In this document: positions 8,462 through 17,323 of the stretch, piece after piece
Layout: each line of letters begins with the position of its first letter
Position numbering within the stretch: the first letter of the stretch is position 1
Assembly: GCA_035604615.1 (NCBI GenBank)
Contig: DATNID010000049.1
Span: 1 to 64,000 of the forward strand
Direction of reading: 5' to 3'
DNA length: 64,000 bases
Source: DATJLY01 sp035604615
GTDB taxonomy: Bacteria > Pseudomonadota > Alphaproteobacteria > ATCC43930 > CGMCC-115725
Position numbers and translations under genes: made by a program
The notes under the pieces: generated by a model
Seen by the model: only the letters and a program-made list of their open reading frames with translations
Told to the model about the DNA's origin: nothing
Database searches by the model: none

Positions 8462-9208
8462 ATGTCCGAGCCCGTCTGGACCAAATTCCTCACCGCGCGC
8501 GACAAGGAGGTATTCCAAGCCGCGGGGTATGGCAGCCGCGCCGGCTGGGGCAAGCGGCCGGCGATCCTCATCATCGACGTGAACTACAATTTCTGCGGCG
8601 ACAAGCGCGAGCCGATCCTCGAATCGATCAAGCGCTGGCGCAATTCCTGCGGCGAGGACGCGTGGGATGCGCTGCCGGTGCTGAAGCGCGTCATCGACGC
8701 CGCCCATGAGCAGGGGTTGCCGGTGATCTACACCACCGGCATCCGCCGACCCGACAATTGGGACAACGGCAGCTGGTCGTGGAAGAACAACCGCGACAAG
8801 GAAGCGCCCCGCGTCCTCCACACCAACCAGGACGGCAACGAGATCATGCCGCAGATCGCGCCCGCGCCGCAGGACATCGTCGTGCCCAAGCAGAAGCCGA
8901 GCGGGTTCTACGGCACCAACCTGCTGGGCTATCTGACGCTCCTCGGCTGCGACAGCGTCATCGTGTGCGGCACCACGACGAGCGGCTGCGTGCGCGCGAC
9001 GGTGCTGGATTCCTTCAGCAACAATTATCGCACCACGGTGGTGGAGGACGGCTGCTTCGACCGCTCGCAGGCGAGCCACGCCATCAATCTGTGCGACATG
9101 CACGCCAAATACGCCGACGTCGTCGGCGCGGACGAGGCGGTGGAGCACATCAAGAGCCTGCCCAAGGGATTGTTCGAGCTGCCCAGCGGCGAGCGCCAGC
9201 TCGGCTGA
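8462..9208 (+). CDS. Cysteine hydrolase of the isochorismatase / N-carbamoylsarcosine amidase family
   Basis: 248 residues, cytoplasmic. The catalytic triad of the family is visible: D39 (LIIDVNYNF), K145 (KPSGFYGT) and C176 (CGTTTSGCVRAT). The long N-terminus and the GCVRATVLDSFS block resemble N-carbamoylsarcosine amidohydrolase and maleamate amidohydrolase rather than true isochorismatases. The ATG is preceded by GAAGGAG. No neighbouring gene fixes the substrate; an amide or carbamoyl hydrolysis is the likely chemistry. Confidence 0.8.
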   Translation: MSEPVWTKFLTARDKEVFQAAGYGSRAGWGKRPAILIIDVNYNFCGDKREPILESIKRWRNSCGEDAWDALPVLKRVIDAAHEQGLPVIYTTGIRRPDNWDNGSWSWKNNRDKEAPRVLHTNQDGNEIMPQIAPAPQDIVVPKQKPSGFYGTNLLGYLTLLGCDSVIVCGTTTSGCVRATVLDSFSNNYRTTVVEDGCFDRSQASHAINLCDMHAKYADVVGADEAVEHIKSLPKGLFELPSGERQLG

Positions 9209-9287
9209 CCGAGGCCGGCGGCGCTTCCCATGCCCGGTTCGGTGCGATAAGGTCGGCGCGTCGTCGCTTCTGGCGCAGGTGCGGTCC

Positions 9288-9848
9288 ATGTTTCCACGAG
9301 TTCGGATCATCGCCCTCGTGGCCGTCCTTCTTCTTGCAGCAGGGGGTCCCGTGAGCGCAGCCGATCCGGAGAACACGCTCTTTCTCGACGTGCCCAAGGG
9401 CCGCGTCGTCATCGACATGCGGCCCGACCTCGCGCCCAAGACGGTGGCGCGCATCAAGGAGCTGGTCCGGCGCGGCTTCTACGACGGCATCGTCTTCCAC
9501 CGCGTCATCGCGGGATTCATGGCGCAGACGGGCGATCCGCGCGGCGACGGCACCGGCGGATCGGGCCAGAAGCTCAAGGCCGAGTTCAGCCAGGAGCATC
9601 ACGTGCGCGGCACCGTCTCGATGGCGCGCTCCTCCGACCCCGACAGCGCCGACAGCCAGTTCTTCATCTGCTTCGCGCCGGCGCCGTTCCTCGACGGCAA
9701 GTACACGATCTGGGGTCAGGTCAGCTCGGGCATGGAATTCATCGACGCGATCAAGAAGGGCGATCCCGACCGCAACGGCTCGGTCAACAATCCCGACAAG
9801 ATCGTCCGCATGCAGGTCGCCGCCGACGCCGACAAGGCCAAGCAATAG
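9288..9848 (+). CDS. Exported peptidyl-prolyl cis-trans isomerase (cyclophilin)
   Basis: About 186 residues with a signal peptide (RIIALVAVLLLAAGG core, cleavage near VSA-AD), so probably periplasmic. The cyclophilin core is present: FYDGIVFHRVIAGFMAQTGDP with the catalytic arginine, SMARSSDPDSADSQFFICF, and LDGKYTIWGQV. It is short, like bacterial PpiA. A GTG at 9279 is an alternative start that adds three residues. The AmpG-like gene follows after 43 bases. Confidence 0.9.
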   Translation: MFPRVRIIALVAVLLLAAGGPVSAADPENTLFLDVPKGRVVIDMRPDLAPKTVARIKELVRRGFYDGIVFHRVIAGFMAQTGDPRGDGTGGSGQKLKAEFSQEHHVRGTVSMARSSDPDSADSQFFICFAPAPFLDGKYTIWGQVSSGMEFIDAIKKGDPDRNGSVNNPDKIVRMQVAADADKAKQ

Positions 9849-9891
9849 CGCAACCGATTCCGGCCCCACCCTTCCTCCGGGAGGGGCGGCG

Positions 9892-11151
9892 ATGACGGGC
9901 TGGCTCGCCCCGCTCGCGATCTATCGCGACCCGCGCATGCTCGCGATTCTGTGCATGGGATTCGCGAGCGGGCTGCCGCTCGCCCTCACGGGATCGACAC
10001 TGTCGATCTGGCTCGTGGAGTCGCATGTCACGCTGACGGCGATCGGTCTTTTCGCCGGCGTCGGCACCGCATACACGCTCAAATTCCTGTGGGCGCCGGC
10101 GATCGACCGGATGGCGCTGCCGTTCTTCACGCGCGCGCTGGGGCGGCGGCGCGGCTGGGCCATCGCGATCGAGCTGGCGCTGGCGCTGGCGCTCGTCGCG
10201 CTGGGCGCGTGCGATCCGGCGCAAGCGCCGCTTCTCGTGGCGCTCGCGGCCGTCGTGGTGGCGTTCCTGTCGGCCAGCCAGGACATCGTCATCGACGCCT
10301 ATCGCGTCGAGCTTTTGGCCGACCGCGAGCAGGGCGCGGGCGCGGCGGCGACGCAAGTGGGATACCGCATCGGGATGGTCGCCTCGACCGCGGGCGCGCT
10401 CTATTTCGCGGCCTATCTCGGCTGGTTCGTGGCCTACGCGGCGATGGCGGCGCTGCTCCTCATCGGCATGATCGCCGTGGTGATGACGCGCGAGCCGCAA
10501 GCGCCCGCGTTGCCGCAAAGCGGCGCGTGGCTCGCCGACGCAGTGGCGGCGCCTTTCGCGGAATTCCTCACCCGCGAGCGGGCCTGGGCGATCCTGGTCT
10601 TCGTCGTGCTCTACAAGTTCGGCGACGCGCTGGCCGGCGTGATGTCGAACCCGTTCTACGTCATCCTGGGCTTCACCAAGATCGAGATCGCGAACGTCGC
10701 CAAGGTGTTCGGGCTCGCGGCCAGCATCTTCGGCGTGATCGCCGGCGGCGGCGTCGTCTATCGAATGGGCGTGATGCCGGCGCTCTTGGCGTGCGGCATC
10801 CTGCAGATGCTGTCCAACCTCATGTACGTGGTGCAGTTGTGGGCCGGGGCGGACGCCGCGGTACTGGCCCTCACCATCGCGGTCGAGAACGTCACCGGCG
10901 GCATGAGCTCGGCCGCGTTCGTCGCTTATCTGTCGCGGCTCTGCAACAAGGCCTACACGGCGACGCAATACGCGCTCTTGTCGGCGCTGGCGGCGACGGC
11001 GCGCACCGTGCTCGCGTCCTCGGGCGGATGGTTCGCGGACCATCTCGGCTGGGCGCCGTTCTTCCTGTTCGCGACGGCGGCGTGCTTGCCCGGGCTCCTG
11101 CTGCTGGCGTGGCTGATGCGCGCGCCGGGGAGGTCAGCCGATCCGCAATAG
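9892..11151 (+). CDS. ampG: AmpG-like MFS permease (muropeptide / anhydro-muropeptide importer)
   Basis: 419 residues with about 12 membrane helices. AmpG-family landmarks are visible: the N-terminal GFASGLPLALTGSTLSIWL, the conserved FLWAPAIDRM after helix 2 and FLSASQDIVIDAYRVELL in the middle. AmpG imports GlcNAc-anhydroMurNAc peptides for cell-wall recycling at the inner membrane. The initiator region has GGGAGGGGCGGCG before the ATG. The last 18 bases overlap the 3' end of the convergent metallopeptidase gene. No beta-lactamase or other recycling gene lies nearby. Confidence 0.8.
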   Translation: MTGWLAPLAIYRDPRMLAILCMGFASGLPLALTGSTLSIWLVESHVTLTAIGLFAGVGTAYTLKFLWAPAIDRMALPFFTRALGRRRGWAIAIELALALALVALGACDPAQAPLLVALAAVVVAFLSASQDIVIDAYRVELLADREQGAGAAATQVGYRIGMVASTAGALYFAAYLGWFVAYAAMAALLLIGMIAVVMTREPQAPALPQSGAWLADAVAAPFAEFLTRERAWAILVFVVLYKFGDALAGVMSNPFYVILGFTKIEIANVAKVFGLAASIFGVIAGGGVVYRMGVMPALLACGILQMLSNLMYVVQLWAGADAAVLALTIAVENVTGGMSSAAFVAYLSRLCNKAYTATQYALLSALAATARTVLASSGGWFADHLGWAPFFLFATAACLPGLLLLAWLMRAPGRSADPQ

Positions 11152-11856
11152 CTGCGCCCGGTTGCGGTTGAGCCACGAGCGGTGCCGCTCCGCCCCCGGG
11201 CAGAGCCGCTCCACGAGGCGCCAGAAGCGCTTGCCGTGGTTCATGTGGATGAGGTGAGCGACCTCGTGCGCGACGACATAGTCGAGCACGTCCTCGGGCG
11301 CGAAAATGAGCCGCCACGAGAAGCACAGATTGCCCGTCGCCGAGCAGCTGCCCCAGCGGGTCCGGGTGTCGCGCACGCTGACCCGCACGATCTTGCGCTC
11401 GATCGCGTCGGCGATCCGGCGCGCGCGCGCCAGGAGCTCGCCGCGCGCCAACTCGCGCAGATGGTCGCGCACGCGGCGCGCCATGTGTGCGCGGTCGCCG
11501 GCGACCAGAATCTCCGCGCCCTCGATCCACACGGCGCCGCGCCCGCGGCTTGACGCCACGTGGCGGATGCGATGCGGTACGCCGAGGATCGGCACCTCGG
11601 CGCCGTCGGCGAGCTCGGTCCTGGGCGGCAGCGCCGCAAGCCGGCGCTCGAGCCAGCGGCGATTGGTCTCGAAGAATTCGAGCGCGCGCGGCAGCGAGCT
11701 GCGCGGCGGCAGCACGAGATCGACCGCGTCGCCGTGCGGATCGATGCGCAGCGCCATGCGCCGCGCGCGCGGATGCGTGCTGACGCGCACCGGCACCGCG
11801 CCGCCCATGAGCGACAACGATGCGAGGTCCATGCGAAGGAGCGATGTCCTGGTCAC
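11134..11856 (-). CDS. YgjP/SprT-like metallopeptidase (DUF45)
   Basis: 240 residues. The C-terminal half has RTRWGSCS followed by the zinc-binding HEVAH (H197-E198-H201) and the third histidine in HMNHGKRFW (H207), the layout of the YgjP-like family. The N-terminal half is a beta-rich segment typical of these proteins (RVSTHPRARRMALRID). They are soluble and predicted to be zinc peptidases; physiological targets are unknown. It is convergent with the AmpG-like gene, overlapping it by 18 bases. Confidence 0.85.
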   Translation of the reverse strand: MTRTSLLRMDLASLSLMGGAVPVRVSTHPRARRMALRIDPHGDAVDLVLPPRSSLPRALEFFETNRRWLERRLAALPPRTELADGAEVPILGVPHRIRHVASSRGRGAVWIEGAEILVAGDRAHMARRVRDHLRELARGELLARARRIADAIERKIVRVSVRDTRTRWGSCSATGNLCFSWRLIFAPEDVLDYVVAHEVAHLIHMNHGKRFWRLVERLCPGAERHRSWLNRNRAQLLRIG

Positions 11857-11911
11857 GGCCCAAGCTTATACGAAGATTGCGCGCGAGCAAGGACGCTGCT
11901 GCGGCGGCGCC

Positions 11912-13225
11912 TCAGTCGGCGGCATCGATGAGATGGACGAACGAGCCCATCACAGTGCCGATCGCGCGGCCGGCTGGCGGCAGCGCCGCGCCGGCGCCAT
12001 CCTCGATCTCGAACAGCGCCGTGCCAACGCCCTCGTCGCGAATCGCGGCGTAGTGGAACTCGTGGCCGCGAAAGCGCGCACCCTTCTCCCCGAGCGGACC
12101 AGCGACGCCGAGCCGCGCCGCGCGATAGCCCAAGTGAAGGCGGCGCTCGGCGAAGCTCGTCTCGAGCGGCAGCAGCCCCGCCATCCCGTGGCGCGCGCCG
12201 TGCGCGTCGACGAGACCCGCGCCCAGCGCCATGTAGCCGCCGCATTCGCCATAAATCACCGCGCCGCGCGCAGCCGCGCGCGCGAGGCCGGCGCGGAACC
12301 CAGCGGCGGCGGCGAGACGCGCGGCATGGAGCTCCGGATAGCCTCCGGGCAGGAATACCGCGTCGGACGCGCCATCCGGGGCCTCGTCGGCGAGCGGCGA
12401 GAAGAACGACAGCGTGGCGCCGCCTGCGCGCCAGGCCTCGAGCATCGCGGGATAGGCGAAGGCGAAGGCACGGTCGCGCGCGACGGCGATGCGCTGACCG
12501 AGCGGCTTCAGGGACGGCGCGCGCGCGTCCGATCGCAGGCTCGCTTGTCGCGCCAGGCGCGCGAGGCGGTCGACATCGAGATGGCTTTCGGCCAAGGCCG
12601 CGGCGGCGGCGAGGAAGGCTTCGAGCGACTCGTGCTCGCCCGCCTGCACCAGCCCGAGATGGCGCGAGGGCAGCACCAGCTCGCGCGCCCGCGGCAGCGC
12701 GCCGAGGAGCGGCACCTCCGGCAGCTCCGAAGCGAGCGCCGCGCCCAGGAGATCGCGATGGCGCGCGCTGCCGACGCGATTGAGAATGACGCCCGCGAGC
12801 GATGTGTCGGGACGGTGGCGCGCGAATCCTTTGACGAGGGCGGCGACCGACGCGCCCATGCCCGCCGCGTCGACCACCAGAACGACGGGCCAGCCGAGGA
12901 GGCGCGCCAGCGCGGCGGTCGAGCCTTCGCCGCCGGCGCCGATGCCATCGAACAGACCCATCGCACCCTCGCACACGACGAGATCGGCGGTGGCGAGTGC
13001 CTTGAGATTGGCGGCGATGGTGGCGCGCCGCATCGCCCAGGCGTCGAGATTGCGGCATTCGCATCCCGATGCCGCGGCGAGAAAGGCGGCGTCGATATAG
13101 TCGGGCCCGGCCTTGGCCGCCGCGACGCGCATGCCGCGGCGCCGCAGCGCGCCGATGAGCGCGAGCGCGACCGTGCTCTTGCCGCTGCCCGACGATGGCG
13201 CCGCGAGAACGAGGCCGCGCGTCAT
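11912..13225 (-). CDS. cobB: Cobyrinic acid a,c-diamide synthase
   Basis: Amidates the a and c carboxylates of (hydrogeno)cobyrinic acid using glutamine and ATP. 437 residues, with an N-terminal P-loop dethiobiotin-synthetase-like domain (SSGSGKSTVALAL, then KAGPDYIDAAFL) and a C-terminal class I glutamine amidotransferase domain (nucleophile in YGECGGYMALG). The start overlaps the cobA stop by four bases, so the pair is coupled. It can equally be called cbiA; the neighbouring genes do not decide between the two routes. Confidence 0.93.
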   Translation of the reverse strand: MTRGLVLAAPSSGSGKSTVALALIGALRRRGMRVAAAKAGPDYIDAAFLAAASGCECRNLDAWAMRRATIAANLKALATADLVVCEGAMGLFDGIGAGGEGSTAALARLLGWPVVLVVDAAGMGASVAALVKGFARHRPDTSLAGVILNRVGSARHRDLLGAALASELPEVPLLGALPRARELVLPSRHLGLVQAGEHESLEAFLAAAAALAESHLDVDRLARLARQASLRSDARAPSLKPLGQRIAVARDRAFAFAYPAMLEAWRAGGATLSFFSPLADEAPDGASDAVFLPGGYPELHAARLAAAAGFRAGLARAAARGAVIYGECGGYMALGAGLVDAHGARHGMAGLLPLETSFAERRLHLGYRAARLGVAGPLGEKGARFRGHEFHYAAIRDEGVGTALFEIEDGAGAALPPAGRAIGTVMGSFVHLIDAAD

Positions 13226-14016
13226 GTCAGCAATTTGAGCAGATCGGAAAATTCCACCACCTTGCCGACCGCGACGATGGCGGGCGGCTCGATGGCTTCT
13301 GCCTTGGCGTCGGCGTCGGCGCGCCCCAAGGTCGTGCGCAGCACGCGCTGCGCCGGCAAGGTCGCCTTGCTGATGATGGCGACGGGCTCGTCTTGCGGGC
13401 GGCCGGCGGCGATGAGGCGGGCGGCGATCGCGGCCAGGTGCTTCAAGGCCATGTAGATCACCAAGACCGGCGCGCCGCGGGACAGCGCGTCCCAGTCGAT
13501 GCCGTCGGGGAGCGCGCCGCCGCTCGCCTGGCCGGTGACGAAGGCGACGGCCGAGTTGGTGTCGCGGTGGGTCGCCGGGATGCCCGCGGCGGCAAGCCCG
13601 CCGATCCCGGCGGTGATGCCCGGCACGATGCGGCAGGGAATTGACGCGGCCGCCAGCGCCGCCGCCTCCTCGCCGCCGCGCCCGAACACGAACGGGTCGC
13701 CGCCCTTGAGGCGCAGGACGCGCTTCCCTTCGCGCGCGAGGCGGATGAGGCGCAGCGTGATGTCCGGCTGCAACGGCGACTTCTTGCCGCCGCGCTTGCC
13801 GGCGTAGTCGAGCGCCGCGCCGGGCCGCGCGAGCGCGAGGATGCGCGCATCCACCAGCGCGTCATAGACGACCACGTCGGCGGATTTGAGGGCGTGGAGC
13901 GCGAGCACCGTGATGAGCGCCGGCGCGCCCGGCCCGGCGCCCACCAGCCACACCGATCCCGGCGCGAACTCGGGCAGGTCGAACGCGGCGGGATCGAGCT
14001 CCATGGCCCCAGACAT
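13222..14016 (-). CDS. cobA: Uroporphyrinogen-III C-methyltransferase (SUMT)
   Basis: Uses S-adenosylmethionine to methylate C2 and C7 of uroporphyrinogen III, giving precorrin-2. 264 residues, with GAGPGAPALIT, the RLKGGDPFVFGRGGEE SAM-binding block, VPGITAGIGG and THRD motifs in the family order. There is no CysG-type dehydrogenase/chelatase domain, so a separate enzyme must oxidise precorrin-2 if CbiX uses sirohydrochlorin. Starts are possible at 14016 (MSGAM) and 14004. It is divergent from cbiD across a palindromic repeat. Confidence 0.95.
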   Translation of the reverse strand: MSGAMELDPAAFDLPEFAPGSVWLVGAGPGAPALITVLALHALKSADVVVYDALVDARILALARPGAALDYAGKRGGKKSPLQPDITLRLIRLAREGKRVLRLKGGDPFVFGRGGEEAAALAAASIPCRIVPGITAGIGGLAAAGIPATHRDTNSAVAFVTGQASGGALPDGIDWDALSRGAPVLVIYMALKHLAAIAARLIAAGRPQDEPVAIISKATLPAQRVLRTTLGRADADAKAEAIEPPAIVAVGKVVEFSDLLKLLT

Positions 14017-14035
14017 AGCACGAAGGCGAGCGGCG

Positions 14036-14128
14036 TGCGTCCTTCGACTGCGCGCTTCGCGCTCCGCTCAGGATGAGGTAGAACCATCGCCTCATCCTGA
14101 GCGGAGCGAAGCGTAGTCGAAGGACGCA
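14036..14128. repeat. Palindromic repeat family A, copy 2 (between cobA and cbiD)
   Basis: The fullest copy of family A: TGCGTCCTTCGACTGCGC and CTCCGCTCAGGATGAGG, then CCTCATCCTGAGCGGAGC and GTAGTCGAAGGACGCA. It fills the 114-base divergent gap between cobA and cbiD and ends two bases before the cbiD ATG. GAAGGA within its right arm is well placed to act as the cbiD ribosome-binding site. Confidence 0.85.
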
Positions 14129-14130
14129 GG

Positions 14131-15207
14131 ATGCCAGAGCGGCCGAAAGCGCTGTTGAGGCGGGGTTGGACCACCGGCGCCTGCGCCGCCGCGGCTTCGC
14201 GCGCGGCGTTCGAGGCGCTCATCACCGGCACGTTCCCCGATCCGGTCGCGATCGACCTCCCCGGCGGCGCGCATCCCTCTTTCCCGCTCGCGCTCAAGGA
14301 AATGCACGACGGGGTCGCGCGCGCCGGCATCGTCAAGGACGCGGGCGACGATCCCGACGTGACCCACGGCGCGCTGGTGATAGCCGAGTTGCGCCGGGCG
14401 CCGCGCGGCAGCGGCATCCAGTTCCGCGCCGGTCCCGGAATCGGCACGGTGACCTTGGCGGGACTGGCGCTGCCGGTGGGCGCGCCGGCGATCAATCCGG
14501 GACCGCGCGCCATGATCGCGGCCGCGCTCGAGACGCTCGAGCCCGCGCCCGATCTCGACGTGACGCTGTCGATCCCGGGCGGCGAGGCGCTGGCGGCGAA
14601 GACGATGAACGGCCGTCTTGGCATCGTCGGCGGCCTGTCGATCCTCGGCACCACCGGCGTCGTCGTGCCCTATTCGTGCTCGGCCTGGATCGCGTCGATC
14701 GAGCGCGGCATCGACGTGGCGCGCGCGGCGGGCCTCACGCATATCGCGGCGGCGACGGGCCGCACATCCGAGGCGGGGGTGCGCAAACTTCTCGACCTGC
14801 CCGAGTTGGCGCTCATCGACATGGGCGATTTCGTCGGCGGCGTGCTCAAATATTTGCGCCGCCATCCGGTGCCGCGCCTCACGCTCGCGGGCGGCATCGC
14901 CAAGATGGCGAAGCTCGCCGAAGGCCATCTCGATCTCCACTCGGCGCGGAGCCGCATCGCCGGCGCGGACCTCGCACGAAGGCTCGAGCGCGCGGGCGCG
15001 CCCGACGACGCGATCGCCGCCTGCGCCCATGCCGCGAGCGCGGGCGCGGCGTTCGCGGCGCTCGATCCGCGTTGGACAAGCGCGCTCGCTTCCAGCATCG
15101 CCCAAGACGCCTGCGCGGTCGCGCGCGCGCGCTTGGGCGCCGCCATCGCGGTCGATGCCGCGGTGTTCGACCGGCAAGGAGGCCTGCTCGCCCATGAAGG
15201 CGCCTAG
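14131..15207 (+). CDS. cbiD: Cobalt-precorrin-5B (C1)-methyltransferase
   Basis: CbiD methylates C1 of the corrin ring during ring contraction in the cobalt-early pathway, replacing the unrelated CobF. 358 residues, with the N-terminal signature RRGWTTGACAAAASRAAFE, GPGIGTVTLAGLALPVG, PGGEALAAKTMNGRLGIVGGLSILGTTG-type segments and a GDFVGG motif. The ATG at 14131 directly follows the palindromic repeat. The 3' end overlaps cobK by 14 bases. Its presence marks the anaerobic-type enzyme set. Confidence 0.95.
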   Translation: MPERPKALLRRGWTTGACAAAASRAAFEALITGTFPDPVAIDLPGGAHPSFPLALKEMHDGVARAGIVKDAGDDPDVTHGALVIAELRRAPRGSGIQFRAGPGIGTVTLAGLALPVGAPAINPGPRAMIAAALETLEPAPDLDVTLSIPGGEALAAKTMNGRLGIVGGLSILGTTGVVVPYSCSAWIASIERGIDVARAAGLTHIAAATGRTSEAGVRKLLDLPELALIDMGDFVGGVLKYLRRHPVPRLTLAGGIAKMAKLAEGHLDLHSARSRIAGADLARRLERAGAPDDAIAACAHAASAGAAFAALDPRWTSALASSIAQDACAVARARLGAAIAVDAAVFDRQGGLLAHEGA

Positions 15208-15970
15208 GCGGCCGACGCTCCTCATCCTCGGCGGCACCGGCGAGGCGGCTGCGCTCGCACGCAATGCCGTCGCGCGCTTCGGCGATGGGCTCCTCGTCGT
15301 CACGTCGCTCGCGGGCCGCACCGCGTCGCCGGCGCCATTGCCCGGCGCGGTCAGGAGCGGCGGCTTCGGCGGCGCGGACGGGCTCGCCACATATCTGCGC
15401 GAGACTTCGATCGATCTCGTGGTCGATGCGACGCATCCCTTCGCGGCGCAGATCTCGCGCCATGCGCGGCTCGCGTGCGATGCCACGGGCACGGCGCGGA
15501 TCGCGCTGGTGCGCCCGCCGTGGCGGCGCGAGGGCAGCGACCGCTGGATCGCGGTCCCGGACATGGCGGCGGCCGCGCGCGCGCTGCCCGGGCTGGGGCG
15601 GCGGGCACTCTTGACCATCGGCGCGCGCGAGCTTGACGCCTTTGCCGCGTGCGAGGGCGTCGCCTTCGTGGTGCGGCTCATGGAGCAGCCGCGCGCACCC
15701 CCGAAGCTGGCGGGCGCTGCGCTGGTGCTGGCGCGGCCGCCTTTCTCGTTGGACGAGGAGCGGCTTCTGCTGCATCGTCACGGGATCGAGATCGTGGTCG
15801 CGAAGGCGAGCGGCGGCGCGCGCCCGGCCAAGCTCGACGCCGCGCGCGAAGTGGGCCTTCCTGTGCTGCTGGTGGAGCGTCCGCCGAGCGAGCCCGGCCC
15901 CTCGGTCGCGAGCGTGGCCGACACGATCGCTTGGATCGGAACGCAAATCGGCGTGGAGGCGAGGGCATGA
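15194..15970 (+). CDS. cobK: Precorrin-6A reductase
   Basis: NAD(P)H-dependent reduction of (cobalt-)precorrin-6A to 6B. 258 residues. The N-terminal LILGGTGEAAALA nucleotide-binding loop, the family hallmark VVDATHPFAAQIS and a C-terminal VVAKASGGA segment agree with CobK/CbiJ. It overlaps cbiD by 14 bases at the start and the ankyrin gene by four bases (ATGA) at the end, so all three should be on one transcript. Whether the natural substrate carries cobalt cannot be told from sequence. Confidence 0.92.
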   Translation: MKAPRRPTLLILGGTGEAAALARNAVARFGDGLLVVTSLAGRTASPAPLPGAVRSGGFGGADGLATYLRETSIDLVVDATHPFAAQISRHARLACDATGTARIALVRPPWRREGSDRWIAVPDMAAAARALPGLGRRALLTIGARELDAFAACEGVAFVVRLMEQPRAPPKLAGAALVLARPPFSLDEERLLLHRHGIEIVVAKASGGARPAKLDAAREVGLPVLLVERPPSEPGPSVASVADTIAWIGTQIGVEARA

Positions 15971-16521
15971 GAATGCGCAAGACGACGGCGGCGCTGGCGT
16001 TCGGCATGATACTGGCGGGCGGCGGGGCCGCGGCGCAGAACAGCGCCAACGACTGGTACACCGTCGCCATGGCGGCGGCGCGCAACCAGACCGAGCAGGT
16101 GCGGACCATGCTGGCCCAGGGCGGGAACGATCCCGATGCGATCGACAGCCAGAGCGGCCGCACCGCGCTCGACTTCGCGGCCTCCTTCGACAACACCGAG
16201 ATCGCCAAGCTCCTGCTCGATCACGGCGCCCATATCGACGCGCGCGACCGCCAGGGCAACACCGCGCTCCATTGGGCGGCCGAGCGCGGCAGCATCGCGA
16301 TGGTGCGCTTCCTCATCGCCAACAAGGCGGCGGTCGACGCGGCCAACCGCCAGGGGATCACGCCGATCATGCTGGCGGCCGACCATTTGCAGCCGGCGTC
16401 GGTGCGGGCCCTGATCGAGCAAGGCGCCGATCCGCGCAAGCAGGATTACTCCGGCCGCGACGCTTACGGCTGGGCCGCCGGCAAGCCAGCGGTCCTGAAG
16501 GTGCTGGATGCGAAGCGGTAG
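15967..16521 (+). CDS. Exported ankyrin-repeat protein coupled to cbiD-cobK
   Basis: 184 residues with a signal peptide (KTTAALAFGMILAGGGAAA-Q), placing it in the periplasm. It is followed by about four ankyrin repeats with consensus elements such as GRTALDFAASF, GNTALHWAAERGSIAMVRFLI and GITPIMLAAD. Ankyrin repeats mediate protein contacts and no enzymatic domain is visible. Its ATG overlaps the cobK stop (ATGA), so it is translationally coupled to corrin genes. A role in cobalamin or cobalt handling is only an inference from this position. Confidence 0.8.
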   Translation: MRMRKTTAALAFGMILAGGGAAAQNSANDWYTVAMAAARNQTEQVRTMLAQGGNDPDAIDSQSGRTALDFAASFDNTEIAKLLLDHGAHIDARDRQGNTALHWAAERGSIAMVRFLIANKAAVDAANRQGITPIMLAADHLQPASVRALIEQGADPRKQDYSGRDAYGWAAGKPAVLKVLDAKR

Positions 16522-16558
16522 CCGACATTCACCGAAGCGGAATTACGTCATCTAAACT

Positions 16559-17323
16559 TTATCGCCGTGGCCGCAGGACGTGGTGGTGGTCGGGGGCGTA
16601 GAGGCGGCTGTCGCGGAAATCGCTCTGGCCCAACACGCGCCCGACCAGCACCAGCGCGGTGCGGGTGATGCCGGCCGCCTTGGCTTCGTCGCGGATCGTT
16701 GCGAGCGTGCCGCGCAGGATGCGCTGATCGGGCCAGCTCGCGCGATGGACGACGGCCGCCGGGCAGTCCGCGCCGTAATGCGGCACGAGATCGCGCACGA
16801 TGCGCGCCAGGTTGTTGATCGACAGATGGATCACGAGCGTGGCGCCGCTGCGCGCCAGATTGTCGAGTTGCTCGCCCTCCGGCATCGGCGACGCGCGCAC
16901 CGCGGTGCGGGTGAGGATCACGGTCTGCGCCAGGCCGGGAAGCGTGAGCTCGACGCCGAGCGCCGCCGCCGCCGCCGCGAATGACGGCACGCCCGGCGTC
17001 AGATCATAGGAAATGCCGAGCGCGTCGAGGCGGCGCATCTGCTCGGCGACGGCGCCATAGAGCGAGATGTCGCCGGAATGGACACGCGCCACCTCCAATC
17101 CCGCCGCGTGCGCGCCGGTCATCTCGGCGATGATCTGGTCGAGCGTGAGCGATGCCGTGTCGACGATTCGCGCGCCCTTGGGCGCCGCCGCCACCACCGC
17201 CTCGGGCACGAGCGAGCCGGCATAGAGGCAGACCGGGCAGCGCTCGATGAGCCGGAAGCCGCGCAACGTGATGAGATCGGGCGCGCCGGGACCCGCGCCG
17301 ATGAAATGGACCGCGGCGCTCAC
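16559..17323 (-). CDS. cobM: Precorrin-4 C11-methyltransferase
   Basis: SAM-dependent methylation at C11 of (cobalt-)precorrin-4. 254 residues, with FIGAGPGAPDLITLRG at the N-terminus, YAGSLVPEAV, the HSGDISLYGAVAEQ SAM-binding block and TPGVPSFAAAAA, the order expected for CobM/CbiF. It is the last gene of the seven-gene minus-strand operon and overlaps the preceding cbiG-cobJ gene by four bases. Confidence 0.95.
   Translation of the reverse strand: MSAAVHFIGAGPGAPDLITLRGFRLIERCPVCLYAGSLVPEAVVAAAPKGARIVDTASLTLDQIIAEMTGAHAAGLEVARVHSGDISLYGAVAEQMRRLDALGISYDLTPGVPSFAAAAAALGVELTLPGLAQTVILTRTAVRASPMPEGEQLDNLARSGATLVIHLSINNLARIVRDLVPHYGADCPAAVVHRASWPDQRILRGTLATIRDEAKAAGITRTALVLVGRVLGQSDFRDSRLYAPDHHHVLRPRR

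Noticed and set aside
9849..9891. CCCTTCCTCCGGGAGGGG before the AmpG-like gene as a terminator
   Set aside because: The stem is short, lacks a T-run, and includes the ribosome-binding site of the downstream gene.
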